From VAZQ01 sp036557705 (GTDB lineage Bacteria > Pseudomonadota > Alphaproteobacteria > Rhizobiales > Xanthobacteraceae), in contig DATBHB010000124.1 in assembly GCA_036557705.1 (NCBI GenBank), positions 1-64,000 of the forward strand: DNA of 64,000 nt, given 5' to 3'. A model generated the notes under the pieces. The model was not told the DNA's origin and ran no database searches. It saw only the letters and a program-made list of their open reading frames with translations. Shown here piece by piece: positions 43,635-53,251 of the stretch (position 1 is the first letter of the stretch; every line of letters begins with the position of its first letter). The translations under genes were made by a program, and so were the position numbers.

Positions 43635-46600
43635 TCACCGATTCGGATCGGCATAGCTTTGCGGCCGACTGGAGCCGCTGCTCGGAAACTCGAAAAATTT
43701 CCGGATCAGCCCGGGCGCTATAACCGAGATCGGATTGACGCGCAGGACCGGGCCACTGGGCGAACCGGCGACCTCGTAAGTGAGGCCGACAAGGCCCTCG
43801 TTGCTGCCGTTGCCGAGGAACAACCCCACAATCGGAATCTGTCCGAACATGTTGTTGAGGCCGTAGAGCGGGACAAAGGTGCCGCGCAGGTGCACATCGT
43901 CGTTGACGTAGTCGATATAGCCCTCGCTGGTGGCGCCGATCACCGGACCTTTAACGATGCCGTCACGAATCGTGAACCGGCCGAGCGTGCGCGTAAACTC
44001 GAAGCGCATGCGCGAGAATTCTACTCCACCCCTCGACGGATTGCCTGTTCCGTTCGGCAGACCCGGCCCGTTCGAACTGGTTGCAATACGGTCGAGCCCC
44101 GGTTCGCCCCTTACCGCGAAGTCGCGAATGTTGAGAACGCCCTCCTGCGGCATCTGGGAATCGCCGGAAGGCGGATCCAGCGCCACTGACATTTCGCCGC
44201 CGAAAATCTTCGGATACATGTCGGTGAAGCGGAAGAAGGCGCCGGCGTCTTCGCTCTCGACGTAGAGGACGTTACGCCCGCCGGACCGGCCGCGCAGATC
44301 GCCGCTGAGCGCGGCGTCGCGTCCGAGCTTGGCGCTTAGAGTAAAACTCTTGATCGCACCACCGCGGCGCGACAAGCGGACGTCAAGGCCGCGGATGGTT
44401 TCGCCGTGAAAACCCACCACGGTGCCCAGCCTTACATCACAGTCGACGTCCTTGATCAGGTGCTTTCCCTTTTCGGTAGAAGGCCCGGCCAGGGCGGTTT
44501 TGATAAAACCTCGGCCGTCGTAAATCTCGCCGAGCACCATGACGCGCAGAGCGCCGTCGGGACCGCGTTCCGCCTTGAGCAGCGCCTTGTCGCCGTCGGA
44601 GAGATTGAAGACCGGGAGATTGGCCGAAACGATATCGCCGGCCTCATTGACCTCCACACTGCCCTTGACGAGACCGCCCTGTGACTCGATTACGAGATCC
44701 TCGAATCGCTTAGACTGCGGATTACTCACCAGAGTGAAGCTCGCATGGGCTGACCTGCCAGTCGGCTTGACCCAGCCCGGCAGCAACCGGTCAATGCGCG
44801 CCGGCGTGAGGTCCGCTTCAACTGCAAAGCGGCTCTCCGCTTCGCTCGCGGTCACGCGTCCGCTGATCTTCACCGGTATCGGGCCCGCCAGATAGGAGCC
44901 GAGATCAAATCCGATTTTGGCACGCGCGGCTTCATCGAGGGTAGCCACCACGCGGATTTCTGCGTCGGCATCGCCACGCGGTCGTCGATAATCGAGATTC
45001 GCCGGGACGCCATTGATCTTCACGTCCCCCTTGATCTGATAGCCCTGGTTGTTGGCGGTTACCCGCAAATTGTTGGCCTCGACCTTCTGGCCCATCACCA
45101 TTCGCTCGGCTGCGAAATTGGCGACATCCATATTGATCGCATACTGGGTCGTCCCCTCCGGCAGATCAGCCTGCAACGGCAGCCCGAGCGTGACCTGTGC
45201 ACTGAGTGTGCCGCGGCTGGTATTGGGCTCGACTGGCGCGCCGGAGAAGGGGCGCAGCCGATCGAGCGCAAGTAGTTCGGCCGCAGCCGGGACCGGTCCA
45301 TCGACCCTGAAACGAACATTGGCCGGCGGCGCCTTCACAGCCGTGTCCGGTACGTCGAACACACCATTGGTGATCGACAGCTTCCGATTGGGAGCGATTT
45401 CAATAGTGCCGCGTCCGACATTGACCCTCGCCGTCCGCCCGGAAATGCGAATGCTCATGTCTGCATCGCGGATCGGCGGCAGTCCTTCGACCGGGCTGAT
45501 CTCGGCGCCGTCGCCGGCAATTTCAATCGCGAGGCCTTCATCCGGAACTGGGGGGCCGCCGGCGCGCAGCGTCTCCATCGGGGCATTCGTTGCGATCGCG
45601 ATCCGCTCGACCGTACCGTCAAGGATGTGGTGCTCGACCCAATCGCGCACTTTGGGGCTGAGCAGCGTCGGCCACAGCCGCTTGAGGGCGGTAACCGACA
45701 TCCGGCTTCCGGCGAGCTGCGCTGTAAGCCGCGGCTCGCCCTGCCCGAAGTCGAGATGGCCCGAGGCCAGAAGCCCGAGATCGGTATTTCCGAACTCCCC
45801 CTGCTCGATATCTACCCTCTGCTTGTTCAAATCGATGCGCAGGCGCAATTGACATCGATCCAGGATGAGCGGGGCCGGATCGGCCGGATCGGCGGCCAGC
45901 ACGACCGTGCCGCCGGTAACCTTCATCCCCCAAAGCCCGCTGTGATCGCGGGGCGCATCCAATTCTGCGAGCAAGGTGATCCGATTGCCGCCCGAGCGAA
46001 TCTGAAACGGCACCATCAAACTTTGACGGGCGGCATCCCAATCGATGCTAAATTCGGCGCGATCGATCGCGATGGTGGCGAGCGGCTCGTCCACGTCAAC
46101 GATAGTGCCCTTGTCCAGTACAATGCGACCGTCGATGATCTGCGGAATTCCATCGGGCCCCAGGCTCGCGCGAATGCGCGCCGAGACCGGTACGTCGGCT
46201 TCGTACTGGTCATTACTCAGCCGCAAGGCCAGCATTAATTCTTTAGCCGGCAGCCTTTGCGTTTCGATGTCGATGCTGCGACGGCCGTGATCGCCTGGCG
46301 TAAGCGCTGCACGCAACAGCCAAGGCCGCTCGGGATCGCCTGAACTGAGGGTCAAAGCAACGCTTCCGGCCTTCGGCCGCGTGAGGCTCAAATTGATGTC
46401 GCGAAAAACCCATTGCTTGCCGTTGCGCTCATCGTCGACGGTGAGATTGCCGCTCTTGAGCCCCAGTTCGCTCAAGTCATGGCCATCAAGCCCGCTCGCT
46501 CCGAGACTGTCGATCCAGGCAAGCAGCGCGGGCAAATCGGGCATCCCACCGCGGGCGGGCGGCGACGCTGCCGCTGCGGGAGGGCCGGTTGCAACAGCAC

Positions 46601-47279
46601 GTTCTCCGCTCGACTGGAGCGCCATGCCGGCGCGCACCGGCACCTCTGCTGCCGATGCCGTTACGAGCGGGCGCTTGTTGCCGCCGGCAAAAACCGTGAC
46701 ACGGCTGTCGGGCTCGATCCGTACCTGCATTTCGGCACCGACGAGGCTCAGCCGTTCGGCGCGAAAATGGCCGCTGATCAAGCCCGTGCTGGAAACGCCA
46801 ATTTCGGCCTTGGGCGCACTCGCGACGACGGTCCCATCCAGATCCCGCACTACAATGTCACGAATACGCAATGCCGGGTGACCGTTCGCGTCGCGCTCGA
46901 TTTGCGCACCGCCAACCTCGACCTGATGCTGACTTCCAAAATTTTCCTCGACCGCGGCGGTAAGCCAGGGGGTCACGAAATCGAACTCGATTGGACCGCT
47001 GGCGAGGCGCCACCAAAGGCCGATCGTGGCGATCAAAACAAGGCCGCCGAATACACCGCCCGCATAGACGACCCAGCGCAGCCGGAAGCACCAGACCATC
47101 AGGAAGATGCCCCGGTAATCCGCTCCGAGCAGCCATCGCAGTCCCGGGAATGCGCGCGCCCAACGTGCAGGCGGCGCCGGATCGCACGACTTCAACTCCT
47201 GTTCCAGGAGGTGCGATTGCAGCGTAGCCGCCAGCTTGCGCAGCAGCGCGGCGTCGCAATGCTTGTGCTGATCCGCCAT
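43635..47279 (-). CDS. AsmA/YhdP-like inner-membrane-anchored protein (DUF3971 and AsmA-like C-terminus)
   Basis: About 1214 residues. A cytosolic N-terminus is followed by one membrane helix (WVVYAGGVFGGLVLIATIGLWW, about 70-92) and a very long periplasmic part made mostly of beta strands, beginning IEFDFVTPWLTAAVEENFG. DUF3971-like and AsmA_2-like regions follow, with EFSRMRFEFTRTLGRFTIRDGIVKGPVIGATSEGYIDY and YGLNNMFGQIPIVGLFLGNGSNEGLVGLTYEVAGS near the C-terminus. Such proteins are bridge-like lipid-transport candidates between the membranes. The start at 47279 follows GAAGG closely; an ATG at 47342 is possible. It lies in the conserved core block. Confidence 0.82.
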   Translation of the reverse strand: MADQHKHCDAALLRKLAATLQSHLLEQELKSCDPAPPARWARAFPGLRWLLGADYRGIFLMVWCFRLRWVVYAGGVFGGLVLIATIGLWWRLASGPIEFDFVTPWLTAAVEENFGSQHQVEVGGAQIERDANGHPALRIRDIVVRDLDGTVVASAPKAEIGVSSTGLISGHFRAERLSLVGAEMQVRIEPDSRVTVFAGGNKRPLVTASAAEVPVRAGMALQSSGERAVATGPPAAAASPPARGGMPDLPALLAWIDSLGASGLDGHDLSELGLKSGNLTVDDERNGKQWVFRDINLSLTRPKAGSVALTLSSGDPERPWLLRAALTPGDHGRRSIDIETQRLPAKELMLALRLSNDQYEADVPVSARIRASLGPDGIPQIIDGRIVLDKGTIVDVDEPLATIAIDRAEFSIDWDAARQSLMVPFQIRSGGNRITLLAELDAPRDHSGLWGMKVTGGTVVLAADPADPAPLILDRCQLRLRIDLNKQRVDIEQGEFGNTDLGLLASGHLDFGQGEPRLTAQLAGSRMSVTALKRLWPTLLSPKVRDWVEHHILDGTVERIAIATNAPMETLRAGGPPVPDEGLAIEIAGDGAEISPVEGLPPIRDADMSIRISGRTARVNVGRGTIEIAPNRKLSITNGVFDVPDTAVKAPPANVRFRVDGPVPAAAELLALDRLRPFSGAPVEPNTSRGTLSAQVTLGLPLQADLPEGTTQYAINMDVANFAAERMVMGQKVEANNLRVTANNQGYQIKGDVKINGVPANLDYRRPRGDADAEIRVVATLDEAARAKIGFDLGSYLAGPIPVKISGRVTASEAESRFAVEADLTPARIDRLLPGWVKPTGRSAHASFTLVSNPQSKRFEDLVIESQGGLVKGSVEVNEAGDIVSANLPVFNLSDGDKALLKAERGPDGALRVMVLGEIYDGRGFIKTALAGPSTEKGKHLIKDVDCDVRLGTVVGFHGETIRGLDVRLSRRGGAIKSFTLSAKLGRDAALSGDLRGRSGGRNVLYVESEDAGAFFRFTDMYPKIFGGEMSVALDPPSGDSQMPQEGVLNIRDFAVRGEPGLDRIATSSNGPGLPNGTGNPSRGGVEFSRMRFEFTRTLGRFTIRDGIVKGPVIGATSEGYIDYVNDDVHLRGTFVPLYGLNNMFGQIPIVGLFLGNGSNEGLVGLTYEVAGSPSGPVLRVNPISVIAPGLIRKFFEFPSSGSSRPQSYADPNR

Positions 47280-47441
47280 GCCTTCGACTAGGCGCCCCCG
47301 AATCGCCAAGCCCGACCGCGATGGCAGCGCGGCCATGCACACACAGCACGCGCCGACAACTTACGAAGCCGTCGACGTGCCCACCATCTCCGCATATCTT
47401 CGCCCACAAAATGACCTCGAAAACCGACAAAAGGAAGGCAC

Positions 47442-47912
47442 ATGGGCACGGAACTTGCGATTGGCGCCAAGGCTCCGGGCTTCACGCTCAAGCGCGACCG
47501 CGGCGGAACAGTCTCGCTTCACGACTTCGAGGGGCGAAAGGTGGTGATCTATTTCTATCCGCGGGCTGACACGCCGGGCTGCACGCGAGAGGCGATCGAT
47601 TTTTCAGCATTGAAAAGCGAATTCGAGAAGGCGTCGACCACGGTTCTGGGCGTTTCCGCCGATCCCATCCCGGCGCAGGACGCCTTCAAGAAGAAGCATG
47701 ACCTTACAATTTCGCTGCTCTCCGATGAAACTCATGAAATGCTCGAAAGCTACGGAGTTTGGAGCAAAAAGTCGATGTACGGCAAGAGTTTCATGGGAAT
47801 TCTTCGGACCACATTTCTGATCGGCGCGGACGGGCGAATTGCCCGCGTGTGGCGAAATGTGAAGGTTAAGGGCCACGCCGCGGAGGTACTCGAAGCCGCA
47901 AAGGCCTTGTAG
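47442..47912 (+). CDS. bcp: thioredoxin-dependent thiol peroxidase (Bcp/PrxQ family)
   Basis: A 156-residue peroxiredoxin that reduces H2O2 and organic peroxides. The active site is YFYPRADTPGCTREAIDF with peroxidatic Cys47. The resolving Cys found five residues later in E. coli Bcp is absent, and no other Cys occurs, so this is a 1-Cys form that needs an outside thiol. The strand VLGVSADP and the end FLIGADGRIARVWRNVKVKGHAAEVL fit the family. AAGGAAGG precedes the ATG. It diverges from the AsmA-like gene. Confidence 0.93.
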   Translation: MGTELAIGAKAPGFTLKRDRGGTVSLHDFEGRKVVIYFYPRADTPGCTREAIDFSALKSEFEKASTTVLGVSADPIPAQDAFKKKHDLTISLLSDETHEMLESYGVWSKKSMYGKSFMGILRTTFLIGADGRIARVWRNVKVKGHAAEVLEAAKAL

Positions 47913-48039
47913 AGCGCATCGAGAGCCGCCCTTCGGCAGTTCGTGCTGCCGACGGTTGGGGGAAAATTAACCACGGTTCACTTAATTGGGCTGCAGTGAT
48001 GCGCCGGCGGCGAGGGATCGAACCGGCGGGGACGGGTCG

Positions 48040-49398
48040 ATGCCTCATTGGTTGAGAAGCCATGACTGCGCCGCACGGCAGCCGCGCCAGGGACCCTCTA
48101 GAACCATGCCGCTTGCCGGCTTGGAATTGGTGTGCCGGGGCAACCAGGCTGGAACAGGGAGCCACCACCGGGCCTATTCCGTTTCCGGCAGCGAGACCGA
48201 GCCTGCCAGAGCTGGGCGCCAGTTCGCTGCATTCACCATCATCCTCGCCGGACGCCAAGTGCGCCTTGGGCCCGTCGCCTTCTGGGTTGTCGTTGGAACG
48301 CTGGTAATCATGGCGGCCTGGACGCTTACGACCGCAACCTATTTTGCGTTTCGCGATGACGTATTGACTCGCCTGATAGCGCGGCAGGCCGACATGCAGT
48401 TCGGTTATGAAGATCGTATTGCCGAGTTGCGGGCTCAGGTCGATAGGATGTCGAGCCGGCAGCTTCTCGACCAAGAACAGTTCGAGCACAAACTTGACGC
48501 CATTCTGCGCCGACAGGCAACTCTGGAATCTCACGCCGCCACTCTCAATGCGCTGCCTGATTCCACCGTTACCGGCTCGCCAAAATCCGCAACCCGAGGC
48601 CAGCCGCCACGGCCCGGCAAGCCATCACCGATCAAGGAATTCGGCGCTTCGGTCGCCCCGCTCGACCGCAAGGTCGAACTGCCGGCCGAGGAAACATTAA
48701 CCTCGTTGCAAACCTCCCTCGACCGCATCGAAGCGCGTCAAGCCGCCGCTCTGATTGAGATCGAGCAAAGCTACAGCGCCAAAGTGCGCCGCATCCATGG
48801 CGTCCTCGCTGAATCCGGAATCGATTCAGGCAAGATCGTGCGCGCCCGCGATGCGACGACAATCGGCGGTCCCTTCGTCCCGGTACGCCTGGGATCCGAT
48901 GCCGGACCGTTCGAGCGGCAAGTCTATCGCGCCGGACTTGCCCGCTCGGAAGTCGAACGGCTCACTCAGACGCTGCGGAATGTGCCAATGCGCAAACCTG
49001 TTCCGGCAGGAGGCGACCCGCTATCCGGGTTCGGGATACGCCTCGATCCATTCGTTCACACGCCGGCCATGCACACTGGCCTCGATCTCGCTGCCCAGAC
49101 TGGCGATCCGGTGCGGGCCACCGCAGACGGCACGATCACAATTGCTGGCTGGCAGGGCGGCTACGGCAAAATGATCGAGATCGACCATGGCAATGGATTA
49201 ACCACGCGATACGGCCATCTGTCCTCGATCGAAGTCGCTGTCGGGCAATCCGTAAAGATCGGGCAAGCAATCGGCCGGGTCGGAACTACTGGCCGATCCA
49301 CGGGGCCCCATCTGCATTACGAGACTCGCATCGACGGGGAGCCGGTGGATCCGCAGAAATTCCTGCGTGCAGGCGCCCGGCTCGCCGGCATCATCTAA
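48040..49398 (+). CDS. membrane-anchored M23-family (LytM) cell-wall peptidase
   Basis: About 452 residues. A cytosolic N-terminus is followed by one helix (LGPVAFWVVVGTLVIMAAWTLTTATYF), a periplasmic coiled coil (FRDDVLTRLIARQADMQFGY onward, to about 270) and a C-terminal LytM domain with the zinc motifs HTGLDLA and HLHYE. All expected ligands (H-x3-D and H-x-H) are present, so it is probably an active peptidoglycan endopeptidase. The start is uncertain: ATG 48040 follows GGACGGG, and ATG 48106 or a TTG at 47986 are alternatives. The stop overlaps the convergent prfB stop by 3 bases. Confidence 0.85.
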   Translation: MPHWLRSHDCAARQPRQGPSRTMPLAGLELVCRGNQAGTGSHHRAYSVSGSETEPARAGRQFAAFTIILAGRQVRLGPVAFWVVVGTLVIMAAWTLTTATYFAFRDDVLTRLIARQADMQFGYEDRIAELRAQVDRMSSRQLLDQEQFEHKLDAILRRQATLESHAATLNALPDSTVTGSPKSATRGQPPRPGKPSPIKEFGASVAPLDRKVELPAEETLTSLQTSLDRIEARQAAALIEIEQSYSAKVRRIHGVLAESGIDSGKIVRARDATTIGGPFVPVRLGSDAGPFERQVYRAGLARSEVERLTQTLRNVPMRKPVPAGGDPLSGFGIRLDPFVHTPAMHTGLDLAAQTGDPVRATADGTITIAGWQGGYGKMIEIDHGNGLTTRYGHLSSIEVAVGQSVKIGQAIGRVGTTGRSTGPHLHYETRIDGEPVDPQKFLRAGARLAGII

Positions 49399-50526
49399 TC
49401 GACGTCTTCGACAACCTTCGATACCGTGCCAAAGGCCTTCTGCGCCAGCGCCGCTTCCATGAAGCGATCGAGATCGCCGTCAAGAATAGCGCCTGTATTC
49501 GAAGTCTGGACGCCGGTGCGCAGGTCCTTGACCATCTGATAGGGCTGCAGCACGTAAGAACGGATCTGGTGGCCCCATCCGATATCGGTCTTCGCAGCCT
49601 GATCGGCCGCGGCCTGGGCTTCCCGTTTCTTCAGCTCCAGTTCGTAGAGCCGCGCGCGCAACATCTGCCAAGCCTGCGCGCGATTCCTATGCTGCGACCG
49701 ATCATTCTGGCAGTAGACCACGATGTTCGTCGGAATATGCGTGAGCCGGATGGCCGATTCGGTCTTGTTCACATGCTGCCCCCCTGCCCCGCTCGCGCGC
49801 AGCGTGTCCACACGCACATCCGATTCGTTAATATCGACCACGATCCGATCGTCGATGACGGGATAGACGTTCACGCTGGCAAAGGAAGTATGCCGGCGGG
49901 CATTTGCGTCGAAGGGTGAAATTCGCACCAACCGATGTACGCCGTTCTCGGTCTTGAGCCAACCATAAGCGTTGCGGCCCTTTACCTCGATGGTTGCCGA
50001 CTTGATGCCCGCCTCCTCGCCCTGCGTCTCCTCCAGAAATTCGACCTTGTACCCATGCTGCTCAGCCCAACGAGCATACATGCGCAGCAGCATGTTGGCC
50101 CAATCCTGGCTTTCAGTGCCGCCTGCGCCGGCGTGAACCTCAAGGTAGCTGTCATTTCCGTCGGCTTCGCCCGACAGCAGGGCCTCCAGCTCGCGGCGAC
50201 CCACTTCGATCTTGAGTCTTTTCAGAGCGGCCTCGGCCTCAGCGACGGTTTGTTCGTCCTTCTCGGCCTCGCCGAGCTCGATCATCGTGAGCTGGTCATC
50301 GAGTTCCTGCTGGATGCGAGCAATCGAATTGAGCTGATCGTCGAGCGCGGTGCGCTCCTGCATGAGCCGCTGTGCCCGTTGCGGATTGTTCCAGAGGTTG
50401 GGGTCCTCGGCTTGCTGATTGAGTTCATCGAGGCGGGCACGCGCCTTATCGACGTCAAAGATGCCTCCTCAGCAGCCCGACCGACTGCTTGATCTCCTCG
50501 ACGATGGCCTCAGTCTCGGTGCGCAT
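49395..50526 (-). CDS. prfB: peptide chain release factor 2, with programmed +1 frameshift
   Basis: The protein is assembled from 50526-50458 (23 residues, MRTETEAIVEEIKQSVGLLR...) and, after skipping one base at 50457, 50456-49395 (353 residues), giving 376 residues. RF2 recognises UGA and UAA stops and triggers peptide release. The stop-recognition tripeptide SPF is in VRISPFDANARR, and the catalytic GGQ is in RASGAGGQHVNKTESAIR. The in-frame TGA at the shift site makes synthesis depend on RF2 supply. The gene ends in a 3-base overlap with the convergent M23 gene and lies downstream of mrcA and amiC on the same strand. Confidence 0.96.
50454..50469 (-). promoter_or_regulatory. prfB programmed +1 frameshift site
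   Basis: On the minus strand the site reads AGGAGGCATCTTTGAC: an internal Shine-Dalgarno (AGGAGG), three bases, CTT, then TGA followed by C. This is the classical RF2 autoregulation signal; ribosomes pausing at UGA slip from CTT-TGA to CTT-GAC. The frame continues openly past it, and the TGA is the only stop. Confidence 0.96.
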
Positions 50527-50633
50527 GACCGTCCCGCACAACTCGGGTCCACTCGATTTGCTGTAACGATGTAACGATCGCGCCGCGCTCGTTCAACCGG
50601 CTCGGCGCGACTCGCCGCCGAGTTCAGGAATTG

Positions 50634-53090
50634 TCAATACAATCCGTTGCCGGAGCGGACCATGCGATCTGCGTCGGGTGATACCCCGACCGGCCGCCCC
50701 TCGGGGTCGGCGACTCCGATCGCAGAATAATATTCAGGCGGCGCGGTTCCGGGCTTGAACGCCTCCAGAATGACACTGGTCGTCCCTGGCCCGGCGCGCA
50801 TTCCGCTACGCGCATCCACCCGGATGAGCTTGATCCCCGGGGGTACGCGGAATGGCACCGCCGGTTTATCGGCAAGGGCCACCTTCATGAAATCGCGAAA
50901 GATGGGCGCAGCGAGCGAGCCGCCCGTCGCCCGATCGGCGATGTGGCGGGGCTTGTCATATCCCATGAACACTCCGACCACCAAGTCAGGCGAGAACCCG
51001 ATGAACCAGACATCCTTCTCGTCGTTGGTGGTGCCGGTCTTTCCGGCGATCGGCTTGCCGACCTCCTTGACGACCGTGCCGGTGCCGCGCTGGACCACTC
51101 CCTCCATCATCGAGGTGATCTGGTAGGCCGTCATCGGATCGAGCACGCGTTCGCGACGATCGATCAGCGTCGGCTCGGATTGATTGTCCCATTTGGCCGC
51201 GTCGCATCCGCGGCACTCGCGCTGATCGTGCCGGTAGATGGTGTGCCCGTAACGGTCCTGGATGCGGTCGATCAGGGTCGGTTGGACTTTCTTGCCACCG
51301 TTATCGAACATGGCGTAGGCACCGACCATCCGAAGAAGGGTTGTTTCACCGGCGCCAAGCGCGAAAGACAGATAGGGGGGAAGATCGTCGTAAACGCCGA
51401 ATCGCTTGGCATATTCGCCAATCAACGGCATCCCGAGATCCTGCGCCAGCCTCACCGTCATCACGTTGCGCGAATGTTCGATGCCGAAGCGCAACGTCGA
51501 GGGACCGTAGAACTTGCCTTCATAATTCTCAGGACGCCAAACGTTGCTCCCGGTATCGATCTCAAGCGGAGCATCGAGCACGACGCTCGATGGGGTATAG
51601 CCATTGTCGAGCGCGGCAGCATAGACCAGCGGCTTGAACGAGGAGCCCGGCTGTCGCAACGCCTGCGTCGCGCGATTGAACTGACTTTGGTCGTAGGAAA
51701 ACCCGCCGATCATGGCCAGCACGCGCCCGGTCTGCGGATCCATGGCGGCAATCGCGCCGGAGATTTCCGGCACCTGGCGAAGCCTGAAGCTTCCGTCGTG
51801 GCCGGCAATCGGCTCCACATAGACAACGTCGCCCGGCGCGATGACTTGCGAGACTTTTGTCGGGACCTTGCCCTTCATCGGGCCCGCGGCCGATTTCGCC
51901 CATTTCACACCGTCGAGCGGCACGATCCCGGTCTCGCGCTCCTTGGCGAGCCCGCCGCCCGGATCGCGTCCCGGCTGGAAACCGATGCGTGCGGACTGGT
52001 CGGCGGCTTCGAGCACCACCGCCATCCGCCACGGCGCGACGTCGGAGAGAGACTTTATCTCGGCGAGCTTGGGACCCCAGTCGCCCGCAACATCGATCCT
52101 GGCGAGGGGACCACGGTAGCCCTGCGTCTCGTCAAAACGCACCAGTCCGTCCACAAGCACGTTGCGCGCAAGCACCTGCATCTTGGGATCGAGCGTGGTG
52201 CGCACCGAGAGCCCACCTTCATAGAGCTTCTTCTCGCCGTAGTTATCGTTGATGTAGCGGCGCACTTCCTCGGCGAAATATTCGGCGGCAACCATGCGCG
52301 CTCCAGTCGGCCGCTGGGTGACTTTGAGCGGGTCCTTTTTCGCCAGTTCCGCCTCCTGGGCGGTAATGTAGTGATCCTCCAACATCCGCTCGATCACGTA
52401 ATCGCGTCGCGCAACGGCGTCATCGTGATGCCGGAACGGATTGTAATTGTTGGGCCCCTTGGGCAGCGCAGCAAGATAAGCGGCCTCCGCAACGGTCAAT
52501 TCGTGCACCGACTTGTCGAAATACAAGAGCGATGCCGCCGCTACACCGTAGGCCCCTAGACCAAGATAGATCTCGTTGAGATAAAGCTCGAGGATTTTCT
52601 CCTTCGGGAGCGTCCGCTCGATTTTGAGCGCCAGAAGGGCTTCTTTGATCTTTCGTGAAAATGACAGCTCGTTCGAGAGGAGAAAGTTCTTGGCGACCTG
52701 CTGAGTAATCGTGGAGGCGCCTTGCGGGCGACGCCCGCTGCCGTAGTTGTGCACATAGACCGTGAAAGCGCGCGCAATGCCGGAAATGTCGATTCCGTTG
52801 TGCTCGTAGAAGTTCTTGTCTTCGGCCGCAATGAAGGCATTGAGGACGAGCTTGGGAACAGCCTGAATCGGAATGTAGAGGCGCCGCTCCTTGGCGTATT
52901 CAGCAAGCAACGAGCCGTCGGCCGCGTGCACGCGCGTCATTACCGCGGGCTCGTAATTCTGCAGTTGCGAGTAGTCGGGCAGTTCCCTGGAGAAGTGCCA
53001 CAACAGCCCGGCGAGCGCGCTCGCTCCGGCGCAGAACACGATCGTCCCGCCGGCGAATATCCAGCCGAGAAAGCGAAAGAAAAGCCTCAT
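50634..53090 (-). CDS. mrcA: penicillin-binding protein 1A (bifunctional transglycosylase/transpeptidase)
   Basis: An 818-residue inner-membrane peptidoglycan synthase. It has an N-terminal anchor (MRLFFRFLGWIFAGGTIVFCAGASALAGLLW), a GT51 transglycosylase (FIAAEDKNFYEHNGID with the catalytic Glu; ASTITQQVAKNFLL) and an OB-like region. The transpeptidase has SxxK in RQPGSSFKPL, SxN in EHSRNVMT and KTG in AGKTGTTNDEKD. The start at 53090 is taken from the anchor; the open frame extends upstream without support. It lies between amiC and prfB on the same strand, an order I associate with Rhizobiales-type genomes. Confidence 0.95.
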   Translation of the reverse strand: MRLFFRFLGWIFAGGTIVFCAGASALAGLLWHFSRELPDYSQLQNYEPAVMTRVHAADGSLLAEYAKERRLYIPIQAVPKLVLNAFIAAEDKNFYEHNGIDISGIARAFTVYVHNYGSGRRPQGASTITQQVAKNFLLSNELSFSRKIKEALLALKIERTLPKEKILELYLNEIYLGLGAYGVAAASLLYFDKSVHELTVAEAAYLAALPKGPNNYNPFRHHDDAVARRDYVIERMLEDHYITAQEAELAKKDPLKVTQRPTGARMVAAEYFAEEVRRYINDNYGEKKLYEGGLSVRTTLDPKMQVLARNVLVDGLVRFDETQGYRGPLARIDVAGDWGPKLAEIKSLSDVAPWRMAVVLEAADQSARIGFQPGRDPGGGLAKERETGIVPLDGVKWAKSAAGPMKGKVPTKVSQVIAPGDVVYVEPIAGHDGSFRLRQVPEISGAIAAMDPQTGRVLAMIGGFSYDQSQFNRATQALRQPGSSFKPLVYAAALDNGYTPSSVVLDAPLEIDTGSNVWRPENYEGKFYGPSTLRFGIEHSRNVMTVRLAQDLGMPLIGEYAKRFGVYDDLPPYLSFALGAGETTLLRMVGAYAMFDNGGKKVQPTLIDRIQDRYGHTIYRHDQRECRGCDAAKWDNQSEPTLIDRRERVLDPMTAYQITSMMEGVVQRGTGTVVKEVGKPIAGKTGTTNDEKDVWFIGFSPDLVVGVFMGYDKPRHIADRATGGSLAAPIFRDFMKVALADKPAVPFRVPPGIKLIRVDARSGMRAGPGTTSVILEAFKPGTAPPEYYSAIGVADPEGRPVGVSPDADRMVRSGNGLY

Positions 53091-53251
53091 CCGTTGCCCC
53101 GCACCGGCTGAAGAAGCTCTCCGGCACCTCGACCTTCGGATGCGGTACGGTCGAGGAGTTCCGGTGAGGCGGCGAGCCGGCGCCCCCGCAGGATCCACCA
53201 TCCTCCATCGCCCTGTTTTGTGTTGAATCTTAGGCCGTTCCCGCAGTGCGT

